From positions 1-64,000 of the forward strand of contig CAZTNA010000001.1 in assembly GCA_964615305.1 (NCBI GenBank): a DNA stretch of 64,000 nt, written 5' to 3'. Under the pieces are notes generated by a model. It had not been told where the DNA came from, did no database searches, and saw only the letters and a program-made list of their open reading frames with translations. The translations under genes were made by a program, and so were the position numbers. This document shows positions 1 through 8,465 of this stretch, piece by piece. Within the stretch, counting starts at the first letter, position 1. Every line of letters starts with the position of its first letter. Source of the stretch: Bog-950 sp964615305. Its GTDB lineage: Bacteria > Bacteroidota > Bacteroidia > Chitinophagales > LD1.

Positions 1-1166
1 TAGTGGTTCCCATCACCGTAACACCGGTGAACGATGCACCGGTAGCAGTGGATGACAATGGAACAACACCTGAAGGAACTCCGATAATTGTGTCAGTCCG
101 AAATAACGACTCTGATGTGGATAATCCGGTTGGGAATCCAACTGTGGTAGATCAGCCAAACAATGGTATAGTAGTAGTAAATGGTGATGGAACAATTACT
201 TATACCCCTACAACCGGTTATGTAGGAAACGACACATTTACGTATGTGATTTGTGACGGAGGTACACCGCCTCTTTGCGATACAGCAACAGTCATAATTA
301 CAGTAACTAACGTAAATGAACCACCTGTTGCCAATGATGACAACATCAGCACACCTGAAGAAACACCAGTGTTGATTGGTGTGTTGGCTAATGATTCGGA
401 TCCCGATGGAAACATAGATCCTGTACCTACTGTGATAGATGATCCGGAGCATGGTTCTGCCACAGTAAACAGTGATGGGTCAATTACCTATACGCCAGAC
501 CAGGATTATAACGGGCTTGATTCATTCACCTACGTTATTTGCGATAGTATGGGATTATGCGATACCGCAGTTGTTTATATCACCATTACTCCGGTTAATG
601 ATCCACCGGTTGTTACTCCAATACCGTTAGTAACTGATGAAGATGTTACCGGAACAACATGCTTTCCTTATACACTCGACAACAATTTCGATAGTGTTTC
701 AGTAGCATCTGTTTGCCCGGCAACAAATGGCAACATTGACAGTGTGTATGTAAGCAATGGCGAAATTTGTGTGGTTTATACACCTAATCCTAATTATAGC
801 GGCCCGGATAGTACATGTGTTCAGTTTTGCGATTTAACAGGTGAACAATGTGTAACGGTAACTGTGCCTATTACTGTAAACCCGAAAGAAGACCCTTGTT
901 ATTGGTTGAAAGGTATATCACCTAATGGCGATGGTCAGAACGATGCGTTTTGGGTGAACTGTAATGACGAGTTTCCGGATGCAACTATCCGCATTTTCAA
1001 CCGTTGGGGCGATGAAGTTTACCGTAGTAACGGACACTATTTGAACGATTGGGATGGAACAAATCAACGGGATAAAACTTTACCCGATGGAACCTACTAC
1101 TACATCTATGAATTTAATGATGGAGTACACAAAGCTCATGCAGGGTTTGTGACTGTTAACCGATAA
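1..1166 (+). CDS. Secreted Ig-like-repeat adhesin with CHU_C C-terminus (5' partial)
   Basis: This is the 3' end of a large gene whose beginning lies left of the window. The frame is open from the first base, so the GTG at position 3 is very unlikely to be the true start. Visible residues 1-300 hold bacterial Ig/cadherin-like (Big_9/VCBS-type) repeats of about 100 residues, recognisable by NDSD, GTITYTP and DTFTYVICD motifs. The last ~90 residues form the gliding-motility-associated C-terminal domain (CHU_C, type B CTD), with SPNGDGQND, RIFNRWG and WDGT motifs. In Bacteroidota this domain directs export by the type IX secretion system (T9SS) and surface display. The next gene, 71 bp downstream, is a PorP/SprF family protein, the kind needed for secretion of type B CTD substrates. 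The ligand of the adhesin cannot be inferred. Confidence 0.88.
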   Translation, partial: VVPITVTPVNDAPVAVDDNGTTPEGTPIIVSVRNNDSDVDNPVGNPTVVDQPNNGIVVVNGDGTITYTPTTGYVGNDTFTYVICDGGTPPLCDTATVIITVTNVNEPPVANDDNISTPEETPVLIGVLANDSDPDGNIDPVPTVIDDPEHGSATVNSDGSITYTPDQDYNGLDSFTYVICDSMGLCDTAVVYITITPVNDPPVVTPIPLVTDEDVTGTTCFPYTLDNNFDSVSVASVCPATNGNIDSVYVSNGEICVVYTPNPNYSGPDSTCVQFCDLTGEQCVTVTVPITVNPKEDPCYWLKGISPNGDGQNDAFWVNCNDEFPDATIRIFNRWGDEVYRSNGHYLNDWDGTNQRDKTLPDGTYYYIYEFNDGVHKAHAGFVTVNR

Positions 1167-1237
1167 TGTTTTACGATTAAATAAATCAACAGAAAATGTA
1201 TTCAGCTCTTGAGAGCTTAAAACTTAAAATCAGTAGT

Positions 1238-2221
1238 ATGAAAAAGTTTTTCATCGCCATTATTTTAGTAGCAACTTGCCTTGGAACACAAGCACAGCAA
1301 GACGCACACTACTCGCTCTATATGTTTAACGGCTTGTTTTTGAACCCGGCCTATGCCGGAAGCCACGAAGTAGTTGACCTAATGGGTATTTATCGCCACC
1401 AGTGGGCAGGTATTGATGGCGCACCTCGAACGGGTAATATAAGTGTTCATGGTGCATTGCCCAGAAACCAATACGGATTGGGGCTTACACTTTTGGGCGA
1501 CCGTTTGGGGCTAACTACCATGTTTACAGCTACGGGATCATTTGCTTACAGAATTAAGGTCAAGAAATCAAAGATTTGTTTGGGCATTCAGGCAAGTGCT
1601 ACTTATTACAACCAAAACAACTCGAATGCTATACCTGGCGAATTGCAGGCACAAGGATACTATGACCAAATGTTTGCAGTAAACCGATCAATGGTCATTC
1701 CAAACGTAGGAGCAGGAATTTATGTGTATGGAAAACGATACTATGTTGGTTTTTCAGTTCCGCATATACTGCCTGTTAGTTTAGATAAAAAACTTAAAGT
1801 AAATGCAACTGAAGCTGTAGCACGTCAGTACAACCACTATTTGCTTACAGCAGGTGTGGTAATTGGCAAAGAAACTTCAAAAGTTAAAGTTCGCCCTTCT
1901 TTCTTAATGAAATATGTAAAGGGTGTGGATAGAAACATTCCTGATTTTGATGTGAGTTTAGGGTTGTTGTTTGTTGACCGCTTTTGGCTTGGATCAACCT
2001 TTAGATTGGCTTCTGGTCTCGACAACAAGAAAGGCACGGCAATAGTGGCATGGTTTGAATGTAAGATTACTCAACGTTTACGCGTAGGTTATGGTTTCGA
2101 CTATTCGCTCAATAAGCTTAATAACTTTGCTAAGTATGGCTCACACGATATTATGCTGGGTTATGAGTTCAATACCGGTAAGAAACGATTTGTGTCGCCA
2201 CGCTACGTGAGTTATTTTTAA
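1238..2221 (+). CDS. PorP/SprF family type IX secretion outer-membrane protein
   Basis: A predicted outer-membrane beta-barrel of about 327 residues. The ATG at 1238 is chosen over an in-frame start at 1196 because it begins a clean signal peptide (MKKFFIAIILVATCLGTQAQ). The mature N-terminus, QDAHYSLYMFNGLFLNPAYAGS, is diagnostic for the PorP/SprF family; alternating aromatic/polar strands and a C-terminal GYEFN...FVSPRYVSYF region fit a barrel. Known family members (PorP of Porphyromonas, SprF of Flavobacterium) associate with the T9SS; SprF is needed for surface delivery of SprB, a CHU_C-type adhesin. Its position directly after a CHU_C adhesin and before a PorE-like gene supports a dedicated adhesin-partner role. 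Many paralogues occur per genome, so no gene symbol is assigned. Confidence 0.9.
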   Translation: MKKFFIAIILVATCLGTQAQQDAHYSLYMFNGLFLNPAYAGSHEVVDLMGIYRHQWAGIDGAPRTGNISVHGALPRNQYGLGLTLLGDRLGLTTMFTATGSFAYRIKVKKSKICLGIQASATYYNQNNSNAIPGELQAQGYYDQMFAVNRSMVIPNVGAGIYVYGKRYYVGFSVPHILPVSLDKKLKVNATEAVARQYNHYLLTAGVVIGKETSKVKVRPSFLMKYVKGVDRNIPDFDVSLGLLFVDRFWLGSTFRLASGLDNKKGTAIVAWFECKITQRLRVGYGFDYSLNKLNNFAKYGSHDIMLGYEFNTGKKRFVSPRYVSYF

Positions 2222-2270
2222 ACAAGTTCAAACAACGCATTATCCATTTCCAAAATTTAAGCATCGAAAT

Positions 2271-4718
2271 ATGAAGATGAAACAATTTTCCACTGTAGTA
2301 ATGACAGTATTTTTTGCGGTAGCTGCCATGGCGCAAACGCCTGCAACAGCACCATCAGTTGTGGTAGCCAAAAAATCATTTACTGCTAAGCAGGGAGATA
2401 AAGCATTTGAGCTGTTCGACTTTTATGGTGCTGTGAAATATTACCAAAAAGCGCTTAATCGACCCAAGAAGGGTGAAGACACTATTTATCTTGTTCAAAG
2501 AATTGCTGATTCGTATAAGCAGCTAAATGACCCTGCTAATGCTGAAGTTTGGTTCAAGAAATTGGTTGACAAAAAGCTGGACAACAAAAATCTCTTTTAC
2601 TATGCTGAGGCATTACGTGCTAACCAAAATTACCCGCTTGCCAAGCAATATTACCAACAATACAAAGCGGCAATGCCAGACGATAAAAGTGTTGATGAAA
2701 TTTTAGCAGGTATAGATAATTTACAGGAACTTTCTAAAGATAAGGGGCTGTTTCGCTTAGAAATGTTAGGCATCAATTCGGCTCAGTCAGATTTTGGCCC
2801 TTCATTTTACAAAGACGGGCAAATATTTTTTACATCTAACCGAAACGGGCGTAAAAATTCATCGCTCATTGACAATTGGAGCACCAATAATTTTTATCAA
2901 ATTTATACCGCTTCGCCCGACAGCGGAAGCAGCAATGTTACACGGATAAAAAACATTGGCGGATGCAAGCCAAACGGTAAATTTCACGATGGGCCTACAA
3001 CCTATAATGCCGGTCTCAATCAGTTAATTTTTACCAGAAGTAATTATGTAAATAGTACAGCAAAGACAGCTCGTGATAAGCGCACCGTAAAACTGAAATT
3101 GTATAGTATGCAGTTTCCGAGTAAGAAGTATAAAATTGCGTCACTTCCTTTCAATAACAACGAGTATTCCAATGCTCATCCAGCGTTTAGTGGAGATGGT
3201 AAGTCGCTTTATTTCAGCAGTGATAAATTAGGAGGACAAGGCGGCACGGATTTGTATGTAACAACACAAGATCAAACAGGAGCGTGGATAGAGCCGCAAA
3301 ACCTTGGTGCCGGCATAAATACCAAGTACGATGAAAAATTTCCGTTCATTGGCTACGATGGCTCACTTTACTATTCTTCTAATGCTCTTGATGGATTGGG
3401 TGGTTTAGACGTTTACCGCACTAAAATGGAGAACGGAGTTTGGAGTAAGCCCGAAAATCTTGGCGCACCAATAAACAGCAACCGCGATGACTTTACTTTT
3501 GTAATGGACAGTGCTAACAAGCATGGTTACTTTGCATCTAACCGCGAAGGTGGAATGGGTGATGATGACATTTACCACTTTTTGTATGACGAGTCTAAAC
3601 TAGATTACAAAGTAACGGTACGTGTTATTGATGCTAACACAAACTTGCCAATAGACATGGCCACACTCGCACTTGAGTGTATAGGAGCTATCCCCGAAAA
3701 TTCATTAACCGATGCAAAGGGCGAAAGAGTTTTTGTAATTAAAGGCGGAAAAACTTGCAGTATTGAAGCACAGAAAACCGGATATAAAAACGGCATTGGC
3801 CAAATTACCCCAAAAGACAAAAACGGAGTAGTTGTTATTCCTCTGAAACCTGATATCATAAAGCTGATTGTTTCAGTTAAAGAAAAGGAGTCGCTGCAAC
3901 CAATACAAGATGTAGCCATTGCAGTAAAACCGCTTAAGAGTGCTCCTATGAATTATGCAACACTTGAAAATGGCACATTTGAAACCACCATTCCATCAGG
4001 AAGTTACTCCTTGTCTTCTCCAGATTTTGCATCTATTCAAGCTAAGTTTTCAGAGGCAGATGCAGACCCAAGTACTGGAATAGTTCGACTCGACTTTTTA
4101 ATACCGCGTGCCGAAATGATAGTTAATGTTCCGCTCACAGCTAATTGCTTTACTTCAGCAGTTACAATTACTGATTTAAAAACAGGTGTAGCCAGTGATG
4201 TAGCTCCAAATTCAAATGGTGAAGTGCGTCTTGACTTAAAAACCAATAACCGTTATTTAGTTGCACATAATGGCCGTGTTGACACTATCTCTACTATTGG
4301 CTTAAGACCGGGTGATGTGGTAGATGGTCCTTGCAAGTTCTATGTAGGGCAAACTTGGGTTATCCGCAATATTTATTACGATTTGGATAAGTGGTTTATT
4401 AGACCAGATGCCGCACTTGAGCTTGATAATTTGGTTCGCGTAATGAAAGAAAATCCAACGCTTGAAATTGAATTGAGTTCACACACAGACTGTCGTCAAA
4501 CCATGAAATACAACGTAGTTCTTTCGGCTCGCAGAGCAAAAGCTGCTGTTGATTATATTACCAAACGGGGCATTAAAGGTAAACGGATAATTGCGGCCGG
4601 TTATGGAGAAACACAGTTGGTGAATGGTTGTGTTTGCGAGCCTACGAATGAGTCGCCATGTAGTGTTGAACAACACCAAAATAACAGAAGAACAGAAGTG
4701 AAAGTATTACACTACTAA
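2271..4718 (+). CDS. PorE-like OmpA family protein (TPR, PD40 propeller, OmpA_C)
   Basis: An 815-residue envelope protein with an N-terminal export signal ending near AAMAQT. Domains in order: TPR-like helical repeats (about 35-150; EVWFKKLVDKK, AEALRANQNYPLAKQYYQQYK), a PD40/WD40-like beta-propeller (about 160-440; repeated PSFYKDGQIFFTSNR, AHPAFSGDGKSLYFSSD and SLYYSSNALDGLGGLD blades), carboxypeptidase-regulatory-like beta domains (about 450-690) and a C-terminal OmpA_C peptidoglycan-binding domain (about 700-815; IYYDLDKWFI, SSHTDCR, NNRRTEV). The same architecture is known from PorE of the T9SS, which links secretion components to peptidoglycan. It lies 49 bp after the PorP/SprF-like gene in the same direction, so an adhesin-PorP-PorE operon is likely. 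A strong hairpin terminator follows. The start is the ATG at 2271; one two codons later is equally possible. Confidence 0.88.
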   Translation: MKMKQFSTVVMTVFFAVAAMAQTPATAPSVVVAKKSFTAKQGDKAFELFDFYGAVKYYQKALNRPKKGEDTIYLVQRIADSYKQLNDPANAEVWFKKLVDKKLDNKNLFYYAEALRANQNYPLAKQYYQQYKAAMPDDKSVDEILAGIDNLQELSKDKGLFRLEMLGINSAQSDFGPSFYKDGQIFFTSNRNGRKNSSLIDNWSTNNFYQIYTASPDSGSSNVTRIKNIGGCKPNGKFHDGPTTYNAGLNQLIFTRSNYVNSTAKTARDKRTVKLKLYSMQFPSKKYKIASLPFNNNEYSNAHPAFSGDGKSLYFSSDKLGGQGGTDLYVTTQDQTGAWIEPQNLGAGINTKYDEKFPFIGYDGSLYYSSNALDGLGGLDVYRTKMENGVWSKPENLGAPINSNRDDFTFVMDSANKHGYFASNREGGMGDDDIYHFLYDESKLDYKVTVRVIDANTNLPIDMATLALECIGAIPENSLTDAKGERVFVIKGGKTCSIEAQKTGYKNGIGQITPKDKNGVVVIPLKPDIIKLIVSVKEKESLQPIQDVAIAVKPLKSAPMNYATLENGTFETTIPSGSYSLSSPDFASIQAKFSEADADPSTGIVRLDFLIPRAEMIVNVPLTANCFTSAVTITDLKTGVASDVAPNSNGEVRLDLKTNNRYLVAHNGRVDTISTIGLRPGDVVDGPCKFYVGQTWVIRNIYYDLDKWFIRPDAALELDNLVRVMKENPTLEIELSSHTDCRQTMKYNVVLSARRAKAAVDYITKRGIKGKRIIAAGYGETQLVNGCVCEPTNESPCSVEQHQNNRRTEVKVLHY

Positions 4719-4743
4719 ACACAAAATATTTGTTCGGAACTAT

Positions 4744-4771
4744 AAAGGGTTGAAGATTACTTCAGCCCTTT
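4744..4771. terminator. Bidirectional intrinsic terminator between porE-like and tetR genes
   Basis: Twelve-base arms at 4744-4755 (AAAGGGTTGAAG) and 4760-4771 (CTTCAGCCCTTT) pair fully except for one G-T wobble, around a four-base ATTA loop. A run of T follows on the plus strand, and A residues precede the stem so the minus strand also ends in U. The hairpin sits between convergent stop codons at 4718 (plus) and 4773 (minus), where a shared terminator is expected. Confidence 0.88.
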
Positions 4772-4772
4772 T

Positions 4773-5348
4773 TTATTTGCCCTCAGATTTACTTTCAATA
4801 CGGCTGAGTATGCGCTTGATGGTATTTTTTAAATACGAGTGGTCGTTAAACACACGGCTGAACATCAGTGAGCCCTCTATTTCTGCCACACTTCTTTCTG
4901 CTAACTCGTTAGCAATTTTTTCTCCGTATTTGTCCATGTAAATGGTTTTTACAGCATGAAAAAAGTCAAGAAAAAATTTCTGTACCAATTTGTTGAATTC
5001 CGGAGCCATCAGGGCTGTTTCTACTCCCATATTGCCCAACAAATTTCCTTTTTCTTCGTTCAAGAAAACTTTTTCGGCACTCATGAACAAGCGTTCTAAG
5101 CGTTGTTGTGGAGCTGAACTCTTGTCATAGGCATGTATAAACACATTTGCCTGAAAAAACTCATGTACGTTTTTTATCACCTTACGCATTAAGTCTTCCT
5201 TACTCGGAAAATAGTGATACAATGAGCCCTTCTGCAAACCGCAGGCATCTGCTATTTCGCTCATACTCGTATTGTGGTAACTCTGTTTACGAAACAGTTT
5301 CAGTGCTTCAATAATTATTGTTTGTTCATCGGCTTTTTGCTTTGGCAT
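4773..5348 (-). CDS. TetR/AcrR family transcriptional regulator
   Basis: A 191-residue one-component repressor. Residues about 8-55 form the TetR N-terminal helix-turn-helix (IIIEALKLFRKQSYHNTSMSEIADACGLQKGSLYHYFPSKEDLM), including the GSLYHYF recognition-helix signature. The C-terminal half (about 80-185) is an all-helical ligand-binding/dimerisation region of the YcdC/AcrR kind; its ligand cannot be predicted. A 24-bp palindrome overlaps the -33 element of its own promoter just upstream, so autoregulation is likely. On the same strand the SRPBCC-GyrI gene lies upstream, with the operator between them. The promoter -7 element ends only 5 bp before the ATG, so the mRNA may be leaderless. Confidence 0.93.
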   Translation of the reverse strand: MPKQKADEQTIIIEALKLFRKQSYHNTSMSEIADACGLQKGSLYHYFPSKEDLMRKVIKNVHEFFQANVFIHAYDKSSAPQQRLERLFMSAEKVFLNEEKGNLLGNMGVETALMAPEFNKLVQKFFLDFFHAVKTIYMDKYGEKIANELAERSVAEIEGSLMFSRVFNDHSYLKNTIKRILSRIESKSEGK

Positions 5349-5353
5349 AATAC

Positions 5354-5384
5354 CAAAAGTAAAAACGGATTTTGGTTTACCAAA
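5354..5384 (-). promoter_or_regulatory. Bacteroidota-type promoter of the tetR gene
   Basis: On the minus strand the sequence reads TTTG (5384-5381), 19 bases, then TACTTTTG (5361-5354). This is an exact match to the Bacteroidota sigma-ABfr consensus TTTG-N19-TAnnTTTG. The -7 element ends 5 bp before the start codon at 5348, which predicts a transcript with almost no 5' leader. Confidence 0.8.
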
Positions 5385-5399
5385 CGCTCGGTTGGTAAA
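5376..5399. promoter_or_regulatory. Probable TetR operator palindrome
   Basis: A 24-bp inverted repeat, TTTACCAAaCG-CT-CGgTTGGTAAA, with only one mismatched pair (lower case) in 11-bp arms. Size and ACCAA/TTGGT arms fit TetR-family operators. It covers the -33 TTTG element of the tetR promoter, so binding would block transcription. A second, weaker inverted repeat, ACCAAAA (5352-5358) with TTTTGGT (5370-5376), abuts it and could be an accessory site. Confidence 0.72.
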
Positions 5400-5440
5400 A
5401 TTTCTTTGCTATTTCCCCTAATAAGGTGCTTGTGAATAAT

Positions 5441-6454
5441 CTATTTAACAAAAAAGTAAATCTTGGTGTGCCATTTTGCGGTATCTGGCTCTGTCATTGG
5501 GTCGGTAATGTATTCTTCTACTATCAGGTCAGGATTTCCTTTTCCAATTGCTTTTAGCTTTTCTCCCAAGGCATCATAGGCGGGTTTCATTTTTTCATAG
5601 TTACCATAATAATCTATAAGATATGCCTTGGCGGCAGGTAAACTGAGTTTTGTGTAACCTTCTGCCTTAATATCATTTCCTTCATAAGGTATAGATGCAG
5701 CCACATCAGCTTTCATGCCCGCCTCATCATACACATAGTAAACACCGAGAGGTATCCCCGGTTTTGCACCGGCTTTCGAAATGGCTTCAGCCATTTTAGG
5801 ATAATGCTCACCAAAAAATTTTGCAAAGTCTGAAAAACCTATTGTCTGCCGAATACTTAAACACTTTTTCTCTACCCAATTAGTTTCAACCACATCATAA
5901 CCTTTTGTAGTCACCCCACCACTTTCACAAAGCGTTTTTAGTTTGGCCAATCCCTTTTCATAATCTTTACCAATCATACCATCCATACCCCCCATAAAGA
6001 AGCCAAAAACCCTTGCCATAAAATCCATATCACCTTTCATGCCCCAGGTAACTTTTGTTCCACCGGCTATAGCTTCTGTATTCATGTAAACAGATGCGCT
6101 ACTCTTAAACGGTTTTAAAAACATCAGTTCTTGTTCTATACCTGTTAACTGATCTACTTTGGTTAGCTGCATGTAACCTGCACCTACCTGGTCGTTACCA
6201 TCCCAGCTATACTTTGCGCCAACTGAGCCATCCGTGCCTTCAAGATTTGTTTTCATTGCTGTATCAAGTTCAGCCCACGGACTCCATTGTTGAAAATTTT
6301 TGAAATGGCTTATGGCGGTAAACACAACATCAATTGGGGCGTTAATAGTTGCGCTTCTGTTTACATCATAAGTTTTAGGTCCGGTAAAACCTATTATGGA
6401 TATAGCTGCAACAACTACTGCCAAAAATATACCTGCAATTTTTAAAAATTTCAT
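5441..6454 (-). CDS. SRPBCC domain - GyrI-like domain fusion protein
   Basis: A 337-residue protein with a hydrophobic N-terminus (IAGIFLAVVVAAISIIGFTG) that is probably a membrane anchor. Residues about 30-170 form an SRPBCC/polyketide-cyclase-like hydrophobic-ligand fold (RSATINAPIDVVFTAISHFKNFQQWSPW is its typical first strand and helix). Residues about 185-337 form a GyrI/BacR-effector-like domain (RQTIGFSDFAKFFGEHYPKM, GVYYVYDEAG, AKAYLIDYYGNYEKM). Both folds bind small hydrophobic molecules; no catalytic role is evident. It lies upstream of and co-directional with the TetR gene, so the two may respond to the same ligand. That functional link is inference. Confidence 0.82.
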   Translation of the reverse strand: MKFLKIAGIFLAVVVAAISIIGFTGPKTYDVNRSATINAPIDVVFTAISHFKNFQQWSPWAELDTAMKTNLEGTDGSVGAKYSWDGNDQVGAGYMQLTKVDQLTGIEQELMFLKPFKSSASVYMNTEAIAGGTKVTWGMKGDMDFMARVFGFFMGGMDGMIGKDYEKGLAKLKTLCESGGVTTKGYDVVETNWVEKKCLSIRQTIGFSDFAKFFGEHYPKMAEAISKAGAKPGIPLGVYYVYDEAGMKADVAASIPYEGNDIKAEGYTKLSLPAAKAYLIDYYGNYEKMKPAYDALGEKLKAIGKGNPDLIVEEYITDPMTEPDTAKWHTKIYFFVK

Positions 6455-6726
6455 AGCGTATTGATTTGGTGAATGGCTAACGTACTATTATTAAATGAAG
6501 TGCCGAAGTTTTTTTGAATTAATGTTTCGGAGGGGTTGATGCGAAAACATAAACTCTTCCTGAACGACATGGGGTTCAAGTAGGTTTTGTTTTTAAAGTG
6601 TATAGCTATAAATGGCAAATACGTCTTTCAAACCCATTTTTGCGACCGATTAAAATTTTGGGTTTTGTTGATAAAAATTGCTCACATCACACATTTATCT
6701 ACATTCGATTTCGTAAAAATGAAACC

Positions 6727-8286
6727 ATGGCTGACGTACAGAAATTTACAGAAAGTATAACCGCAGGATACGATTGCAAAGGCGACTATATAGTTTTAGG
6801 AGCAGCCATGCTTGATGGCAATGCTGTGCCCGGGTTGCAGGTAAAAGCACCCTTAAAAACTTTTAACCGCCACGGCTTAATTGCAGGCGCTACAGGTACA
6901 GGTAAAACAAAAACTCTTCAGGTAATAAGCGAGCAACTTTCTGCGAAAGGAATTCCTGTTTTGCTGATGGATATTAAAGGTGATTTGTCGGGTATTGCTG
7001 CAGCAGGCACTTCGAATCCGAAAATTGAAGAGCGCCATGCAAAAATTGGCTCACCCTGGGCCGCTCAAGCAAGCCCTGTAGAATTTCTTTCGCTCAGTAA
7101 AGAAAATGGTGTGCGTATGCGTGCTACAGTTTCAGAGTTTGGTCCTGTTTTGTTTTCAAAAATTTTGGGGTTAAATGATGTACAAACCGGAGTGGTAACT
7201 ATTGTGTTTAAGTATTGTGACGATAAAAAACTCCCACTCCTTGACCTGAAAGATTTTAAAAAGGTACTCAATTTTTTAACCAATGAAGGGAAAAAGGAGA
7301 TTGAAGAGAACTATGGCAAAATTTCTACGGCTACAGTTTCTACTATTCTTCGCGGAGTAGTTGAGTTAGAGCAGCAGGGAGCCGAAATATTTTTTGGTGA
7401 AAAGAGTTTTGAAGTAGAAGACCTGGTCCGTATTAATGAAAATGGTCAAGGTATTCTTTCTATTCTTCGACTAACTGATATTCAGGATAAGCCCAAACTC
7501 TTTAGTACCTTTATGCTCAGTTTGTTGGCTGAAATTTATTCTAAGTTTCCGGAAGAAGGCGATACAGGTGTGCCGAAGTTGGTCATGTTTATTGATGAAG
7601 CCCACTTAATTTTTGAAGAAGCAAGCAAGGCCTTGCTCGACCAAATAGAAACCATTATAAAACTGATAAGATCAAAGGGGGTAGGTATTTTCTTTTGTAC
7701 ACAGAACCCCACAGATGTGCCTGATGGTGTGTTGGCACAATTAGGTATGAAGGTACAACACGCACTCCGTGCTTTTACTGCTAAAGACCGTAAGCAGATA
7801 AAACTTACTGCCGAGAACTACCCGCTCACAGATTTTTACGATACAGAAACTCTTCTCACCTCATTGGGCATGGGCGAAGCATTAATTACTGTGTTAAGCG
7901 AAAAAGGAAACCCTACTCCACTGGCAGCTACGCTTTTACAAGCACCTCGTTCGCGCATGGATGTACTTACATCCCAGGAAATTGAAACCATCAACAACAA
8001 ATCTTCACTGGTTAAAAAGTATAATGAAGTAATTGACCGCGATAGTGCCTTTGAACTTCTCTCCAAAAAAATAGCGGCCTCCGTGGATCAAACTGAAACA
8101 TCAGAAGCAACCACCAGCACAGTTTCTGCATCAAAAGAAGCGGAGGAACCGAGTGTATTAGCAAAAGGGGTAGATGCCGTGGGCGATTTTGCAAAAAGCA
8201 GTACGGGTAAAATAATTATAAGAGAAGTAACGCGTGGTTTATTGGGTGTGCTGGGCTTTACCAGCACTGGCAGACGAAGGAAGTAA
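6727..8286 (+). CDS. HerA-like helicase / DUF853 P-loop NTPase (YjgR family)
   Basis: A 519-residue ATPase. The ATG at 6727 (MADVQKFTES) is preferred to a GTG at 6598, whose extra 43 residues look unlike protein. Walker A is GATGTGKT (residues 54-61) and Walker B is LVMFIDEAHLIFEEASKALL, as in the DUF853/HerA helicase C-terminal family. DIKGDLSGIA and FFCTQNPTDVPDGVLAQLGMKVQHALRAFTAKD are also strongly conserved in the YjgR group. The C-terminal ~70 residues are low complexity, ending in a short hydrophobic stretch and a basic tail (TGRRRK). The cellular role of this family is poorly defined, and there is no NurA nuclease neighbour. It appears monocistronic. Confidence 0.9.
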   Translation: MADVQKFTESITAGYDCKGDYIVLGAAMLDGNAVPGLQVKAPLKTFNRHGLIAGATGTGKTKTLQVISEQLSAKGIPVLLMDIKGDLSGIAAAGTSNPKIEERHAKIGSPWAAQASPVEFLSLSKENGVRMRATVSEFGPVLFSKILGLNDVQTGVVTIVFKYCDDKKLPLLDLKDFKKVLNFLTNEGKKEIEENYGKISTATVSTILRGVVELEQQGAEIFFGEKSFEVEDLVRINENGQGILSILRLTDIQDKPKLFSTFMLSLLAEIYSKFPEEGDTGVPKLVMFIDEAHLIFEEASKALLDQIETIIKLIRSKGVGIFFCTQNPTDVPDGVLAQLGMKVQHALRAFTAKDRKQIKLTAENYPLTDFYDTETLLTSLGMGEALITVLSEKGNPTPLAATLLQAPRSRMDVLTSQEIETINNKSSLVKKYNEVIDRDSAFELLSKKIAASVDQTETSEATTSTVSASKEAEEPSVLAKGVDAVGDFAKSSTGKIIIREVTRGLLGVLGFTSTGRRRK

Positions 8287-8465
8287 CTCACAGGCTATGC
8301 AGCCATGTGACAGAAACAAAGATCAACTGAAGTAGCGATATAAGTCAATAAATATGAGTGCAGTGGGCAACAATCCACAGCATACGAACATCTGTTTTAG
8401 TTTATTATTTGTATTTCTATTATTACTAACCCTGACGCACAAAAATTAATAGTACCCACTCAAGC

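Noticed and set aside
6598..6726. N-terminal extension of the HerA-like ATPase from GTG at 6598
   Set aside because: The added residues have no family similarity and the ATG at 6727 gives the expected N-terminus.
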